DNA of 64,000 nt from an uncultured Chloroflexales bacterium (GCA_937902315.1 CALGUG010000039.1:66972-130971); one strand, 5' to 3'; positions 17,685 through 26,658 are shown, numbered from the stretch's first letter. Notes: generated by a model from the sequence alone, not told the origin. A program made the numbers and translations.

Positions 17685-20148
17685 AAACAGCCTCCTTATC
17701 AATGTTTTGAAATTCTATCGTAGCCAAATGTTCCCGAAGAGTGTTATGGATAAATTTATATGATCCTCCAGCCCGGAAAAGTAGGCGACGTTTTGTTACA
17801 AAGTCGAGAAATTTTACTAAATCTAAAGGAATGGCTCCTTCTTGTTGAAGGCAGGTACGTAACAGAAAATGTTGAATATAGGCAAAACCGCCAAAACCGA
17901 GACTTGTCGCGAGACCTAGACCGAGCGACAACATTATTTGGAAAATGAAATGATTTCCAATTAGCATTCTTCCAATAACTGTGAATGCGTCAACAAAAGC
18001 ATATAAATTTGTTTCTGAATCAATAATTTTCAAGTAGTCCATCAACTGTCCCATAAAATGCAAGATAGTTGAGAATATCAGAAGCCCTAACCCTACAGTT
18101 AATCCAACAATAAGTGCATTTCGCCCTGTTTGAGAAATACCCTTACCGGGCAAGGTGCGTGTTGGTATTTCAGCAACCGATAATCCCCAAATAGGCATTA
18201 AAATAAGACTAACTATCGATCCAAATGCTAGAATTGCACCGGAGAAGCCTAAAATCCATTGCCCAATACTCAAACTCCAACTACTACTTTCGAACCAAGC
18301 TAGAATATTACCTACTAGTGCAAGAGAGAGAATGATCATTGCACCAAACGCTATGGAATTAAAGAACCCACGCAATGCCTGTGGCCATGACCAAATAAGG
18401 CGTTCGGCTATCTGGATAGGCTGTGGCTGCAAATAAATCTTGAAACACTTAGTGAAGCGCAAATTTAGGCCCATCATGATGCAACTACCAACTAGTCCAT
18501 AGATAAGAGCAGCATCAAATGTAAATAGCCATACTTCAGTTGGCCATTCGAAAAGGAATCTTCGTAGACTCAAAAGCAGACCAAACACTACTAATAACCA
18601 ACCTGTCCAACGCCAGAACCCAGTAATACCTAAAATAAGGCCCAAAGCAGATGCAATAGCTAGCTCTCGTCCAAGGCCGCCTATTAAGCCGAAAAGTAGC
18701 GCCGAAGTTAACATTAAGAAAAATATATAGATCCAGCGTCCCCGCGAGTTAAGCCAATTTGGTTGAAGCTCCTCTATCAGGAATAATGACTTATCGAGTT
18801 CTTTCATCTTTGCAGCTAACCAAGCAAGGTAGTGCAGAGTCTGTTTGGGTGTGTAGGGTAAAGCTAATGAAGATGTCGGGGTATCTGCAAGTTCGATCCC
18901 ATAGATACGCTCACCCTCGGGGTAAGAGAGCATTCGCTTAATGTAATGCTCAAAGATCTGTGCTCGTCGCGCTTCAAAAGAACCACTTGTTAACGAAGGT
19001 ATATTTGTGTTGTTCTCATAGGCTAAGATGATCATACTGAGCATTAGTGGCGTTCTGGCCATCTCGGCTAGTTGTTCATCATGAGTGAGCAATTCTCGTA
19101 TAGGCGCGATCCGTTTACCGCCACTTTCAAGGTAGTTTGTTAATTGTTCCACACTGATGGGCACCACTTTAAGTACAGCTGGAATATCAAGTTGCTGCTG
19201 TAGCGCAACATAGTCGTCGATACGACTACAGACAACCATTTGATCTAGACCATACTCCTTCTTTCGAAAGGTATTTATTGCAAGAACGCAAGCATTACGT
19301 GATACTTCAGCTACTTCGTCAAGCCCATCAAGCAGAAGAAGAAGCGTCCCAGTTGTAATCCATTGGCGGCCTAGTGTGGGAGGCACTGCATAACGTAATT
19401 GGAGCTCTTCAATTAACCACTCTTTAAAGGTGCCTCGCCATGTACTGAATGAGGACAAATTGAAAATTACCGGGATTGGCTGATGCACATCTTGTTCTGC
19501 ACGATCAAGTAAATCCTTTGCCAATAAAAGCAGTGCTGTTGTTTTACCAGTTCCTGGCTCTCCAAGCAGCAGCAACTCTTTGCCCACGCGGTCGTACACA
19601 TCGGTTATCGAGATATTAGGAGGAAGATGATGATCTGGTTTGCGGTACCATTGACCTATAAGCCGCCAAGGATGTCGCTGGCTGGTCTTATGCGTTTCAA
19701 AACCTAGATTGATCAGGCTCATATGTTGGAGCGAGTGTTTAAGTACTCCATCGATCCACATAGAGCGAACCTTATCGATCATAGTGACACGTCGGCGCTT
19801 CTCCTCTGGCGAGATCCGCTGATCGAGTTGGACAGTAAGCTTAATGGCACTTGCTCCATTACCGATAGCAACCGTATCACTATTTTGGATCAAACCAACA
19901 GTAATTGAATCGTTGTTAAAATTGACCGTAGTTCCGTTCGCGTTAATCTGTGCTCCTATAAGCTCGTGAATCAGATTAAGGATTTGAGGTGTAGCACTAA
20001 GCTCTTTGCCAATCTCCTCTAATGAACACTCCTGTGTTACGGCAGCACTAAGAAGCTCTGCAAGCTTCGTTACGTCACGAGTATGGCCAGTTGGTATGGC
20101 ATCGTGAAGAGTTGTCTCGATTTCTTTTGCTATTACTGAAGCATCCAT
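17608..20148 (-). CDS. NACHT-family STAND ATPase with C-terminal membrane helices
   Basis: 846 residues. The N-terminal helical region (1-70) is followed by a Gly/Asn-rich beta-like linker with VAIGNGASAIKLTV. The NACHT ATPase has Walker A GEPGTGKTT at 197-205 and Walker B LLLLLDGLDEV near 270-280. From about residue 470 there are eight or more hydrophobic segments. The C-terminus has the FLDFVTKRRLLFRAGGSYKFIH motif common to membrane NACHT proteins. STAND ATPases act as ligand-triggered switches in bacterial defence and cell-death pathways. It sits 115 bases after the caspase gene and overlaps the peptide gene. No strong ribosome site precedes the ATG. Confidence 0.88.
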   Translation of the reverse strand: MDASVIAKEIETTLHDAIPTGHTRDVTKLAELLSAAVTQECSLEEIGKELSATPQILNLIHELIGAQINANGTTVNFNNDSITVGLIQNSDTVAIGNGASAIKLTVQLDQRISPEEKRRRVTMIDKVRSMWIDGVLKHSLQHMSLINLGFETHKTSQRHPWRLIGQWYRKPDHHLPPNISITDVYDRVGKELLLLGEPGTGKTTALLLLAKDLLDRAEQDVHQPIPVIFNLSSFSTWRGTFKEWLIEELQLRYAVPPTLGRQWITTGTLLLLLDGLDEVAEVSRNACVLAINTFRKKEYGLDQMVVCSRIDDYVALQQQLDIPAVLKVVPISVEQLTNYLESGGKRIAPIRELLTHDEQLAEMARTPLMLSMIILAYENNTNIPSLTSGSFEARRAQIFEHYIKRMLSYPEGERIYGIELADTPTSSLALPYTPKQTLHYLAWLAAKMKELDKSLFLIEELQPNWLNSRGRWIYIFFLMLTSALLFGLIGGLGRELAIASALGLILGITGFWRWTGWLLVVFGLLLSLRRFLFEWPTEVWLFTFDAALIYGLVGSCIMMGLNLRFTKCFKIYLQPQPIQIAERLIWSWPQALRGFFNSIAFGAMIILSLALVGNILAWFESSSWSLSIGQWILGFSGAILAFGSIVSLILMPIWGLSVAEIPTRTLPGKGISQTGRNALIVGLTVGLGLLIFSTILHFMGQLMDYLKIIDSETNLYAFVDAFTVIGRMLIGNHFIFQIMLSLGLGLATSLGFGGFAYIQHFLLRTCLQQEGAIPLDLVKFLDFVTKRRLLFRAGGSYKFIHNTLREHLATIEFQNIDKEAVYDEAKQNVSSEGTTKSEAISQTLAD

Positions 20149-20262
20149 ACGCTTAGCTTTTTGGTAATTCCAATCGGGGTGTCAAATGCATCGCAAAAGG
20201 ACATACCTTAAATGTGTAAGCATGAAGAGATGTAATGCTTGTGTGAGTCTGGAAAGTCTAGG

Positions 20263-21378
20263 CTAAAAATGATCATCATTACCATTTTGTTGGACCTGAG
20301 CGCGAGCACCATGTCCGATAGCGATCCCTGTGCCTGAAACTTTTCCAACAACAATATTGCCGCTGGTTTGAGACTGATTACCACCTACTTGGTTTGTGTC
20401 ACCCTCAGCTTGAATCACGGTATTGTCATTGCCAGTGAAGCCCACAGCTCGTGTGGCGCTAATTGACTGTTCAAGAGCCCATTGACTACGAGCTGGGTTC
20501 ACGAGGCGAGGCATGGTTTCGTTGGGTGGAGTGTGGTCAGCAGGAAAGAGGTCAAGCGTTGTGCTTCCGCGGTAGAGTGCGATGGGATACGGACCGACGC
20601 CCTTGAGAATGGTCAACTCTGGCTCTTGCTTTTTGTAGTGTTGACGGATTGCGGCAGGGATTAGTCGCTCGACTGCTTCTTCAATAGTGAAGTAAAGATA
20701 TGTGTAGAGATCAAAGATGCTAATGTAGCCAGCTCGTCCACTTATGCCCTGACCTTGTAGTCCATCAATAAGAGCTTGACCAAAGATTGTGAGCGGACCA
20801 AGGCCGACATATGAGACCTGTCCATTACGGCAGGCGGTAATGATAATGCGTCCACTACCGGTTGAAAGTATGGCATCGATTGTTTGTTGGGGTAGTGACT
20901 GGCTTGTGAAAGGTTGCTGATTGTAGCTTAGAACGGGTGATATATCCCCAGCGTGACAAGCGTTAATGACTAAAACAAGCCGTCTTGCGGGAATAAGGCG
21001 TAACTTTTCAAGAAGTTCAGTCTGATTGATAGCCGTGCCCGCTTTTACATAGCCTTGATCAAACTGCGTATCGTGTGTTGTCAGTTGGTAGACGCTATCA
21101 ACACTATAATGACCATGCCCACTATAGAAAAGCAATACAGTATCTTCTGGAGAGGTGCGATCAGCAAGCTCATCGAGCGCAGAGAGAATAGATTCGCGTG
21201 ATGCATTGACACCAGTGAGTAGGGTAACTTGCTCTTTGGGATAACCACAGTAATGCGGATTCTGTAGGGTATCCGCGAGTGCTTGCGCATCAGAACTAGT
21301 AATAGGTACATCTAATTTAGACTCGTAGTGGTAACTGCCAATACCGATACACAGGGCATGACCATGGATGAAAGACAT
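20263..21378 (-). CDS. Caspase-like (C14) protease with Gly/Asn-rich C-terminal linker
   Basis: 371 residues from the ATG at 21378, which has AAGGA upstream; a start at 21411 would add 11 residues. The catalytic dyad of the p20-like domain is visible: His in FYSGHGH (H88) and Cys in VINACHAGD (C141), with the N-terminal ALCIGIGSY strand. The domain ends near residue 270. The C-terminal part (about 305-371) is a Gly/Asn/Gln-rich strand region with GIAIGHGARAQVQQ, which echoes VAIGNGASAIKLT in the NACHT protein. Metacaspase-like proteases are common effectors of STAND switches. It is the first gene of the caspase-NACHT-peptide-LanKC cluster. Confidence 0.88.
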   Translation of the reverse strand: MSFIHGHALCIGIGSYHYESKLDVPITSSDAQALADTLQNPHYCGYPKEQVTLLTGVNASRESILSALDELADRTSPEDTVLLFYSGHGHYSVDSVYQLTTHDTQFDQGYVKAGTAINQTELLEKLRLIPARRLVLVINACHAGDISPVLSYNQQPFTSQSLPQQTIDAILSTGSGRIIITACRNGQVSYVGLGPLTIFGQALIDGLQGQGISGRAGYISIFDLYTYLYFTIEEAVERLIPAAIRQHYKKQEPELTILKGVGPYPIALYRGSTTLDLFPADHTPPNETMPRLVNPARSQWALEQSISATRAVGFTGNDNTVIQAEGDTNQVGGNQSQTSGNIVVGKVSGTGIAIGHGARAQVQQNGNDDHF

Positions 21379-21402
21379 GTTTGTACATCCTTTCAACAAG
21401 GT

Positions 21403-21430
21403 TATATACAATTTTGATCGCGCCTTGTAA
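21403..21430 (-). promoter_or_regulatory. Possible promoter of the caspase-NACHT-LanKC operon
   Basis: On the minus strand TTACAA (21430-21425), 16 bases, then TATATA (21408-21403), about 25 bases before the caspase start codon. The -35 match is weak. Confidence 0.35.
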
Positions 21431-21538
21431 GGAGGAGGCAGTAGTTGAGGGGATGAGTGGTCGACATAAATGAAACTATGCCGAAGCTTTAAAGTTGCGC
21501 ATTTTAAACAAGAGAAACTTTTGCTTACAATAAATTAT

Positions 21539-21934
21539 TTATAGTTTGAAGTTTCTCTTAGCAGGCTTGGATGGTTCGATATTGTTTGATTTCATTTTAA
21601 ATAACGATGAAAGCTTGAACGATTCAAGCATGAATTTAATAGATTTGATGAGGAAATTTGCTTCTTTGTAAGGAAAGAAATATTTTTTGATTATCGTAAA
21701 GGCGTTGTCAATTGTGATATCAAATCCGTTTGATGACTTTAGCACACTGGCGGCTTGCTCTCTTCCCCAAAGGAGGTTGCTAGCGCGTCCGCCTTCGGCT
21801 ACCAACAGCTCGTCCATAACCTCGCTGTTGTAGCTGTGTGTCGAGAGGTCACCCCAACATACGGCGATTCTAGCAGATTTCATACGATATCCTTTATCTC
21901 TATTGAAATATGAAGTAGGTCCATATTTGCGCAT
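21539..21934 (-). CDS. Doubtful ORF containing a copy of the dispersed repeat
   Basis: 131 codons with no recognisable domain. The middle (VAEGGRASNLLWGREQ) is simply the translation of dispersed-repeat copy 4. It may be a degraded small gene interrupted by the repeat, or chance. The two ends, a basic N-terminus and a Phe/Lys-rich C-terminus, have AT-rich codon use unlike the main genome. Confidence 0.2.
   Translation of the reverse strand: MRKYGPTSYFNRDKGYRMKSARIAVCWGDLSTHSYNSEVMDELLVAEGGRASNLLWGREQAASVLKSSNGFDITIDNAFTIIKKYFFPYKEANFLIKSIKFMLESFKLSSLFKMKSNNIEPSKPAKRNFKL
21765..21835 (+). repeat. Dispersed intergenic repeat, copy 4
   Basis: Core GCGTCCGCCTTCGGCTACCAA at 21784-21804 (TAC changed to TTC), flanked by TTGCTA and CAGCTCGTCCATAACCTCGCTGTTGTAGC. 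It is the only copy that overlaps an ORF. Confidence 0.75.
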
Positions 21935-22067
21935 TAGTTTTGATTAACAAGGTCTGCTTATACTTCGGAAGTTGTACTATTACGTGACCGTATGGTCTAA
22001 TTCACATAAAACTTCAAAAATAAGGATTTTTATGAGTAATACCAACTCCGGTTGATTAGGTTCTCTT

Positions 22068-22140
22068 TGGCCTTCGGCAGAGCGGAACTCGACTCTTTTT
22101 GGTGTGTGAGATTTCGCGCGGCAGCGCGAAATCTCACACA
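22068..22140. repeat. Accessory repeat motif joined to a perfect 17-bp hairpin
   Basis: TGGCCTTCGGCAGAGCGGAA (22068-22087, reverse copy of the accessory motif) is followed by a perfect inverted repeat: TGTGTGAGATTTCGCGC at 22103-22119 and its complement at 22124-22140, with loop GGCA. A related GAGATTTCGCGCG tract occurs near 14352. No T-run follows. The rest of the 21935-22223 gap shows nothing else. Confidence 0.7.
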
Positions 22141-22223
22141 ACTAAGCTACAATCGAATTTGCTGCTGAAACGCTACTAATAATAAAGAGAATATTCGTTA
22201 ACTTGTACCGAAGAGCGTTCAGC

Positions 22224-25200
22224 ATGTCTACATCCGATGAAACTAGCCGCCTTCAGGGTCAGCTTGTCCGTTTGCGCGAGCAGCTCGCCGCTCTGCGCGC
22301 ATCCAATGCCTCGGCGCAGCAGATCAACGAAATATGCCAAGTCATCGCTGATTGCAAAGCCGCCTTGCGTAGCAGCGGTTTCGCCGTTGATGACAGCAAC
22401 GACGATGCCGCGCCGATAGAGAATCGCTATCATAGCTTGACAGTTAGCGACAATGCTCAGGTTGATGTTGCTATAGCAGGCGATCTCTATGGAAATATCA
22501 TCTACCGGCTTTTGCCTGCACGAGTGCCACGCTACCCAAGCGAAGAGGAGATCGCACAAGCTAACGAACTGCTGGGCTATATGCCTATCCCTCCAGCAGA
22601 TCCTCCCGCGCAGCCAAGGCCGTTTTTGCTCTCTGGTATCTTTCCTCTGCGCCATAACTCGCTCTTTGTAGGCCGCGATGCCATGCTGCAAGAGCTGGCT
22701 CAGCGTCTGAAACCTGTGGGTGCTAAGGCGGCTATTTCAACCGGTATCGGCGGCGTGGGTAAGACCACGCTCGCAGCCGAGTTCGCTCATCGCTACGGGG
22801 CCTTCTTTGCGGGTGGAGTCTTTTGGATCTCGTGTGCTGATCCGGGTACGATCGAGACCCAGGTGGCTAATTACGGCGGCCCGGGCGGCTTAGAGGTCTG
22901 GCACCCCGATGAGAAGCTTTCGCTCAAAGAGCGTGTTGCGCGGGTGAAGCGCCAGTGGGAGAGCGAGCTGCCGCGCTTGCTGATTTTTGATAACTGCGAC
23001 GATTGGGCCGATGCAAAAGGCGATTTGAGCGCCGAACAGATTTTGCAAGAGTGGCTGCCCCCTAGTGGTGGCTGTCGTGTGCTGGTGACCAGTCGACGGC
23101 AGGAATGGGATGCCCGATTGGGAGTGGTCGATATCTTTTTGGATGTGCTAGCGCGTCCCGCGAGTATCACTCTATTACAAAGTCTGGCCAATCACTTGAC
23201 GCATGAAGAAGCCGATCAGGTCGCTGAAGCGATGGGCGATCTGCCATTAGCACTCTATCTTGCTGGTGGTTATCTGCGACGCTATCGCCACGAAACAAGT
23301 GTCGATCAGTTTCTTGAGGAGCTGTTGCAGATCGATCCAATTCAGCATCCCTCGTTGCAAGGGCAAGGAAGCGCGTATCCTCCTACACGACGCTATCTGG
23401 AGCGAGAGCGTACAGAGGAAGAGGCTCAAGCGGAATTGAATGTCGCTCGTGTCTTTGCGCTTAGCTTTAGCCATCTGCAAGCCTCTGACCCTACTGATGC
23501 AGCTGCTATTGCCTTGTTGGCACGAGCCGCTTGCTTGGCGCCGGGAGCGCCTTTTGCTCGTCCATTATTGCTTGATACTCTGGAGATAGATGAAGCAGAC
23601 GGCCAATTTACCGCAATTGAAGGACTTGAGCGCTTAGTTGCTCTTGGTATGCTGGAAAAGCAAGGCGACGAAGATCTTCGCATCCACCGCTTAATCAGTG
23701 GTTTTGCATCGCAAAGCATTAATGATACAGATGCTCAAGGACAAGTTGAGCAGGTAGTAGTTATCAATACCCATCATGTTGTTAATCAAGGCATTCCTGC
23801 ATCGCTGATGCCGCTCTTACCCCATCTTCAGCACTGCTATCAACGCCAGAACAGCGCTGAAGATCTGCGCACTGCAGAGCTTGCTATGGCTTTGGGTCGA
23901 GCTGAGCAGGAGCAAATTAGCTACACTAAGGCAGAGCCACTCTTGCGGCAGGCCTTGGCGATACGGCAGAGACAGCTAGGGGAAGAACACCCCGATACGG
24001 CTAGCAGTCTGAATAATCTAGCGGCGTTGTATCGAGAACAGGGACGATACGAAGAGGCGGCGTCGCTCTTACAGCAGGCTTTAACAATAAGGCAGAGGCT
24101 GTTGGGAGAGGAGCATAACGATACAGCTACCAGTCTCAATAACCTTGCGGAACTCTATCAAGGACAGGGTCGCTATAGCGAGGCTGAGACGCTCTTCCAA
24201 CAGGCTTTAGCTATATGGCGCAAACAGTTGGGAGAAGAGCATCTCACTGTGGCGACTAGTTTGAACAATCTAGCGGAGCTATGTCGACTTCAGGGGCGAT
24301 ATGAAGAGGCGGAGCCGCTTTTAAAGCAAGCCTTGGATATTCGACGAGAGCAGCTGGGAGAGCAGCATCCATCGACCGCCACTAGTTTGAATAATCTCGC
24401 GGAACTCTATCGGCTACAAGGACGCTATGGAGAAGCGGAGCCGCTCTATCAACAAGCTTTGACGATATGGCGTAAGCAGTTGGGAGAGGAACACCCCGAT
24501 ACGGCTCTCAGTCTCAATAACCTAGCTGCTTTGTATGAGAAACAAGGGCGGTATGGAGAGGCAGAACCGCTCTATCGGCAGGCCTTGGCAATAACGCAGA
24601 AGCTATTGGGAGAGCATCATCTTTCCGTAGGAATTAGCCTGAATAATTTAGCAGAACTCTATCGGCTACAAGGGAGGTATGGGGAAGCAGAGCCGCTCTA
24701 TCAACAAGCTTTGGTGATATGGCGCGAGCAGTTGGGAGAGGAACATCCCTCTACGGCTACCAGCCTCAATAATTTTGCTTTGCTGTATAAAGCCCAAGGA
24801 CGCTATGAGGAGGCAGAGACACTCTATTTCCAGGCTTTAACTATTCGACAAAAACGGCTTGGAGAAGATCACCCTGATACAGCGACTAGTCTCAATAATC
24901 TCGCAGGTGTGTATTATGCACAGGAACGCTATGGAGAGGCGGAGCCACTTTATTTCCAGGCTTTAACTATTCGACAAAAACGGCTTGGAGAGGAGCATCC
25001 ATCTACGGCAGCAAGTCTGAATAATCTCGCGGAGCTGTATCGCCGACAAGAGCGCTATGAAGAGGCGGAGGCGCTTTACCAGCGGGCCCTAGCGATATGG
25101 CGTAAGCAGTTAGGAGGGGAACACCCTTATGTGGCGAACTGCTTAAATAATCTCGCAGGTCTCTATCTTCAACAATGTAGGTACCAAGAGGCAGAAGAGT

Positions 25201-25499
25201 TTTTCAAACATGCAATCTCGACCTATGAACGACTTGTAGGCGAGAACCATCCCAATACACACAATAGTCGTGCAGGACTTGAACTCTGCCAACAGCTAGG
25301 CTTAGAACTTAGCGAAGCAGAGCAAGCAGTTGCGGAAGCGCTTGGTAATCCAGCGATCGATCGAGAGGAGTTAGTACAGCAACTCGAAGAGCTGGCACAG
25401 AGTGCTGAATCAGGAGAGGAAGCAGGATCGCCTTGGCGGTTGCTTGCAGGCCGACTGCGCGAGCTGGCGGCCAAGCTTCAAGCTGGGTCTAGGGCCTAA
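22224..25499 (+). CDS. NB-ARC STAND protein with C-terminal TPR (kinesin-light-chain type) array
   Basis: 1091 residues from the ATG at 22224. An N-terminal coiled-coil region (about 6-55) is followed by a linker containing VDVAIAGDLYGNIIY. The NB-ARC-like ATPase has FVGRDAMLQELAQRL, Walker A GIGGVGKTT and Walker B LLIFDNCDDW. Ten full tetratricopeptide units of 42 residues plus a partial eleventh follow, each like AEPLYQQALAI..QLGEEHP. The C-terminus is Glu/Gln-rich helix. NB-ARC/TPR proteins are sensor switches whose repeats bind a trigger. No enzymatic effector domain is visible in this protein, so a partner may supply it. It is divergent from the caspase operon. Confidence 0.9.
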   Translation: MSTSDETSRLQGQLVRLREQLAALRASNASAQQINEICQVIADCKAALRSSGFAVDDSNDDAAPIENRYHSLTVSDNAQVDVAIAGDLYGNIIYRLLPARVPRYPSEEEIAQANELLGYMPIPPADPPAQPRPFLLSGIFPLRHNSLFVGRDAMLQELAQRLKPVGAKAAISTGIGGVGKTTLAAEFAHRYGAFFAGGVFWISCADPGTIETQVANYGGPGGLEVWHPDEKLSLKERVARVKRQWESELPRLLIFDNCDDWADAKGDLSAEQILQEWLPPSGGCRVLVTSRRQEWDARLGVVDIFLDVLARPASITLLQSLANHLTHEEADQVAEAMGDLPLALYLAGGYLRRYRHETSVDQFLEELLQIDPIQHPSLQGQGSAYPPTRRYLERERTEEEAQAELNVARVFALSFSHLQASDPTDAAAIALLARAACLAPGAPFARPLLLDTLEIDEADGQFTAIEGLERLVALGMLEKQGDEDLRIHRLISGFASQSINDTDAQGQVEQVVVINTHHVVNQGIPASLMPLLPHLQHCYQRQNSAEDLRTAELAMALGRAEQEQISYTKAEPLLRQALAIRQRQLGEEHPDTASSLNNLAALYREQGRYEEAASLLQQALTIRQRLLGEEHNDTATSLNNLAELYQGQGRYSEAETLFQQALAIWRKQLGEEHLTVATSLNNLAELCRLQGRYEEAEPLLKQALDIRREQLGEQHPSTATSLNNLAELYRLQGRYGEAEPLYQQALTIWRKQLGEEHPDTALSLNNLAALYEKQGRYGEAEPLYRQALAITQKLLGEHHLSVGISLNNLAELYRLQGRYGEAEPLYQQALVIWREQLGEEHPSTATSLNNFALLYKAQGRYEEAETLYFQALTIRQKRLGEDHPDTATSLNNLAGVYYAQERYGEAEPLYFQALTIRQKRLGEEHPSTAASLNNLAELYRRQERYEEAEALYQRALAIWRKQLGGEHPYVANCLNNLAGLYLQQCRYQEAEEFFKHAISTYERLVGENHPNTHNSRAGLELCQQLGLELSEAEQAVAEALGNPAIDREELVQQLEELAQSAESGEEAGSPWRLLAGRLRELAAKLQAGSRA
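23930..25260 (+). repeat. 126-bp coding tandem repeat (TPR array)
   Basis: About ten and a half in-frame 126-base units coding the 42-residue TPR_12-type motif. The units are clearly related at DNA level, and two neighbours (around 24835 and 24955) share an almost unchanged stretch, so unit number probably changes by recombination. Confidence 0.8.
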
Positions 25500-25547
25500 T
25501 TCGGGATTTAGGTTTTTAGGTGGTTTTTGGGCGTAGGAGGGAAAAGG

Positions 25548-25640
25548 ACCTGATTTGTTGGGCGGGATGTTGATAGCCGTAGGCGGACGCGCCAAGGACC
25601 GAATGGAAGCTAGAGACTTCGCCGCCAAAGTGTGAAACTG
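25548..25640 (-). repeat. Dispersed intergenic repeat, copy 5
   Basis: Core TTGATAGCCGTAGGCGGACGCG at 25570-25591, preceded by TTGTTGGGCGGGATG and followed by CCAAGGACCGAATGGAAGCTAGAGAC. This is one of the most complete copies. Further right are a CCTTCGACAGGATCAGGGTAC motif (25720-25740) and TATATGACTTT (25753-25763). No gene is visible in 25500-25838. Confidence 0.85.
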
Positions 25641-25838
25641 ATCGGCCAGAGCGATATCTTTGCAAGACAGCAAGGTATCGCTTCTTTTTTTGGCTGGTTA
25701 GGTTGTGATCTTTTCGTAGCCTTCGACAGGATCAGGGTACGAGGGATTTGACTATATGACTTTAGATGGTGAATTGTTCAAACAAGAAAGAAGAAATAAA
25801 AAAGAACCGACGAACGAATTGCCGTCAGTTCTTTGAAG

Positions 25839-25915
25839 TGGTGGGCGATACTGGACTCGAACCAGTGACCTCATCCGTGTGAAGGATGCGCTCTAGCCAA
25901 CTGAGCTAATCGCCC
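25839..25915 (-). tRNA. tRNA-Val (anticodon CAC)
   Basis: Full cloverleaf on the minus strand: acceptor GGGCGAT/ATCGCCC, D-arm GCTC...GAGC, anticodon stem CATCC/GGATG with loop TTCACAC (anticodon CAC), and T-arm ACTGG-TTCGAGT-CCAGT. Discriminator A and an encoded CCA end are at 25842-25839. It lies downstream of plsY on the same strand. Confidence 0.97.
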
Positions 25916-26046
25916 GTGGTGTCCCAACGCGGGAAATTATAGCATACATTTGCGATTTGTCAAATCGCTTTGCGCTAGGACACCTTATTGTTTCGCTCAT
26001 AGCTATGCCAAAAACACAAGCCGGGTCTGACGCGGGCATTATGAGC

Positions 26047-26658
26047 TTAGAAGAGCTTTTGGAAACGATTTTCTTTGCCTTGCAGCAGTCGCTGGATGTT
26101 TTGGCGATGCAGGAAGATGATCAAAGCCGCCGCCAGCCAAGTGAAGATGGCATAGGCCAAAAGCAGTTGACCGCTCGCCAAAAGCACGATCGCGGCGATA
26201 CAGGCTGCCAAGGCGGCCACGATCGAGGCGACCGAAGCGATGCGGCTGAGTGCAAAGGTCAGCACCCAGGCTATCACACCGATGCCGACCCCGATCGGGA
26301 AGATGGCTAATAAGACGCCGCCGCTGGTTGCGACCGCTTTGCCGCCCTTAAACTTCATAAAGATCGAGAAGGTATGGCCCAAAATGGCGGCTAGGCCGAT
26401 CAAAACCACGGGCATCCCGCTCCAGCCGAGGCCGTAGATGGCGTAGAGCGGCAGAGCCGCGCCCTTTGAGATATCGCAGGTGATCGCCAACAAGAAGGCT
26501 GGGAAGCCGCAGGAGCGCCAGACATTGGCTCCACCGATATTGCCGCTGCCAACGGTGCGCAGATCGACGCCCCAAAGACGCGCCACCAGATAGCTAAATG
26601 GCACTGATCCGAGCAGATAGCTTGCAAGAATAAGACCGATTAAGAGTGGAATTGACAT
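26047..26658 (-). CDS. plsY: Acyl-phosphate:glycerol-3-phosphate acyltransferase PlsY
   Basis: 203 residues from the ATG at 26658, which is preceded by GGCGAGG. Membrane enzyme that moves the acyl group from acyl-phosphate to glycerol-3-phosphate, the first step of phospholipid synthesis. All three PlsY signature regions are seen: GSVPFSYLVARLWGVDLR..GSGNIGGANVWR, GHTFSIFMKFKGGKAVATSGG, and the C-terminal HRQNIQRLLQGKENR. Five or six membrane segments. It begins 19 bases after the dehydrogenase stop, so the two are probably co-transcribed. Confidence 0.95.
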   Translation of the reverse strand: MSIPLLIGLILASYLLGSVPFSYLVARLWGVDLRTVGSGNIGGANVWRSCGFPAFLLAITCDISKGAALPLYAIYGLGWSGMPVVLIGLAAILGHTFSIFMKFKGGKAVATSGGVLLAIFPIGVGIGVIAWVLTFALSRIASVASIVAALAACIAAIVLLASGQLLLAYAIFTWLAAALIIFLHRQNIQRLLQGKENRFQKLF

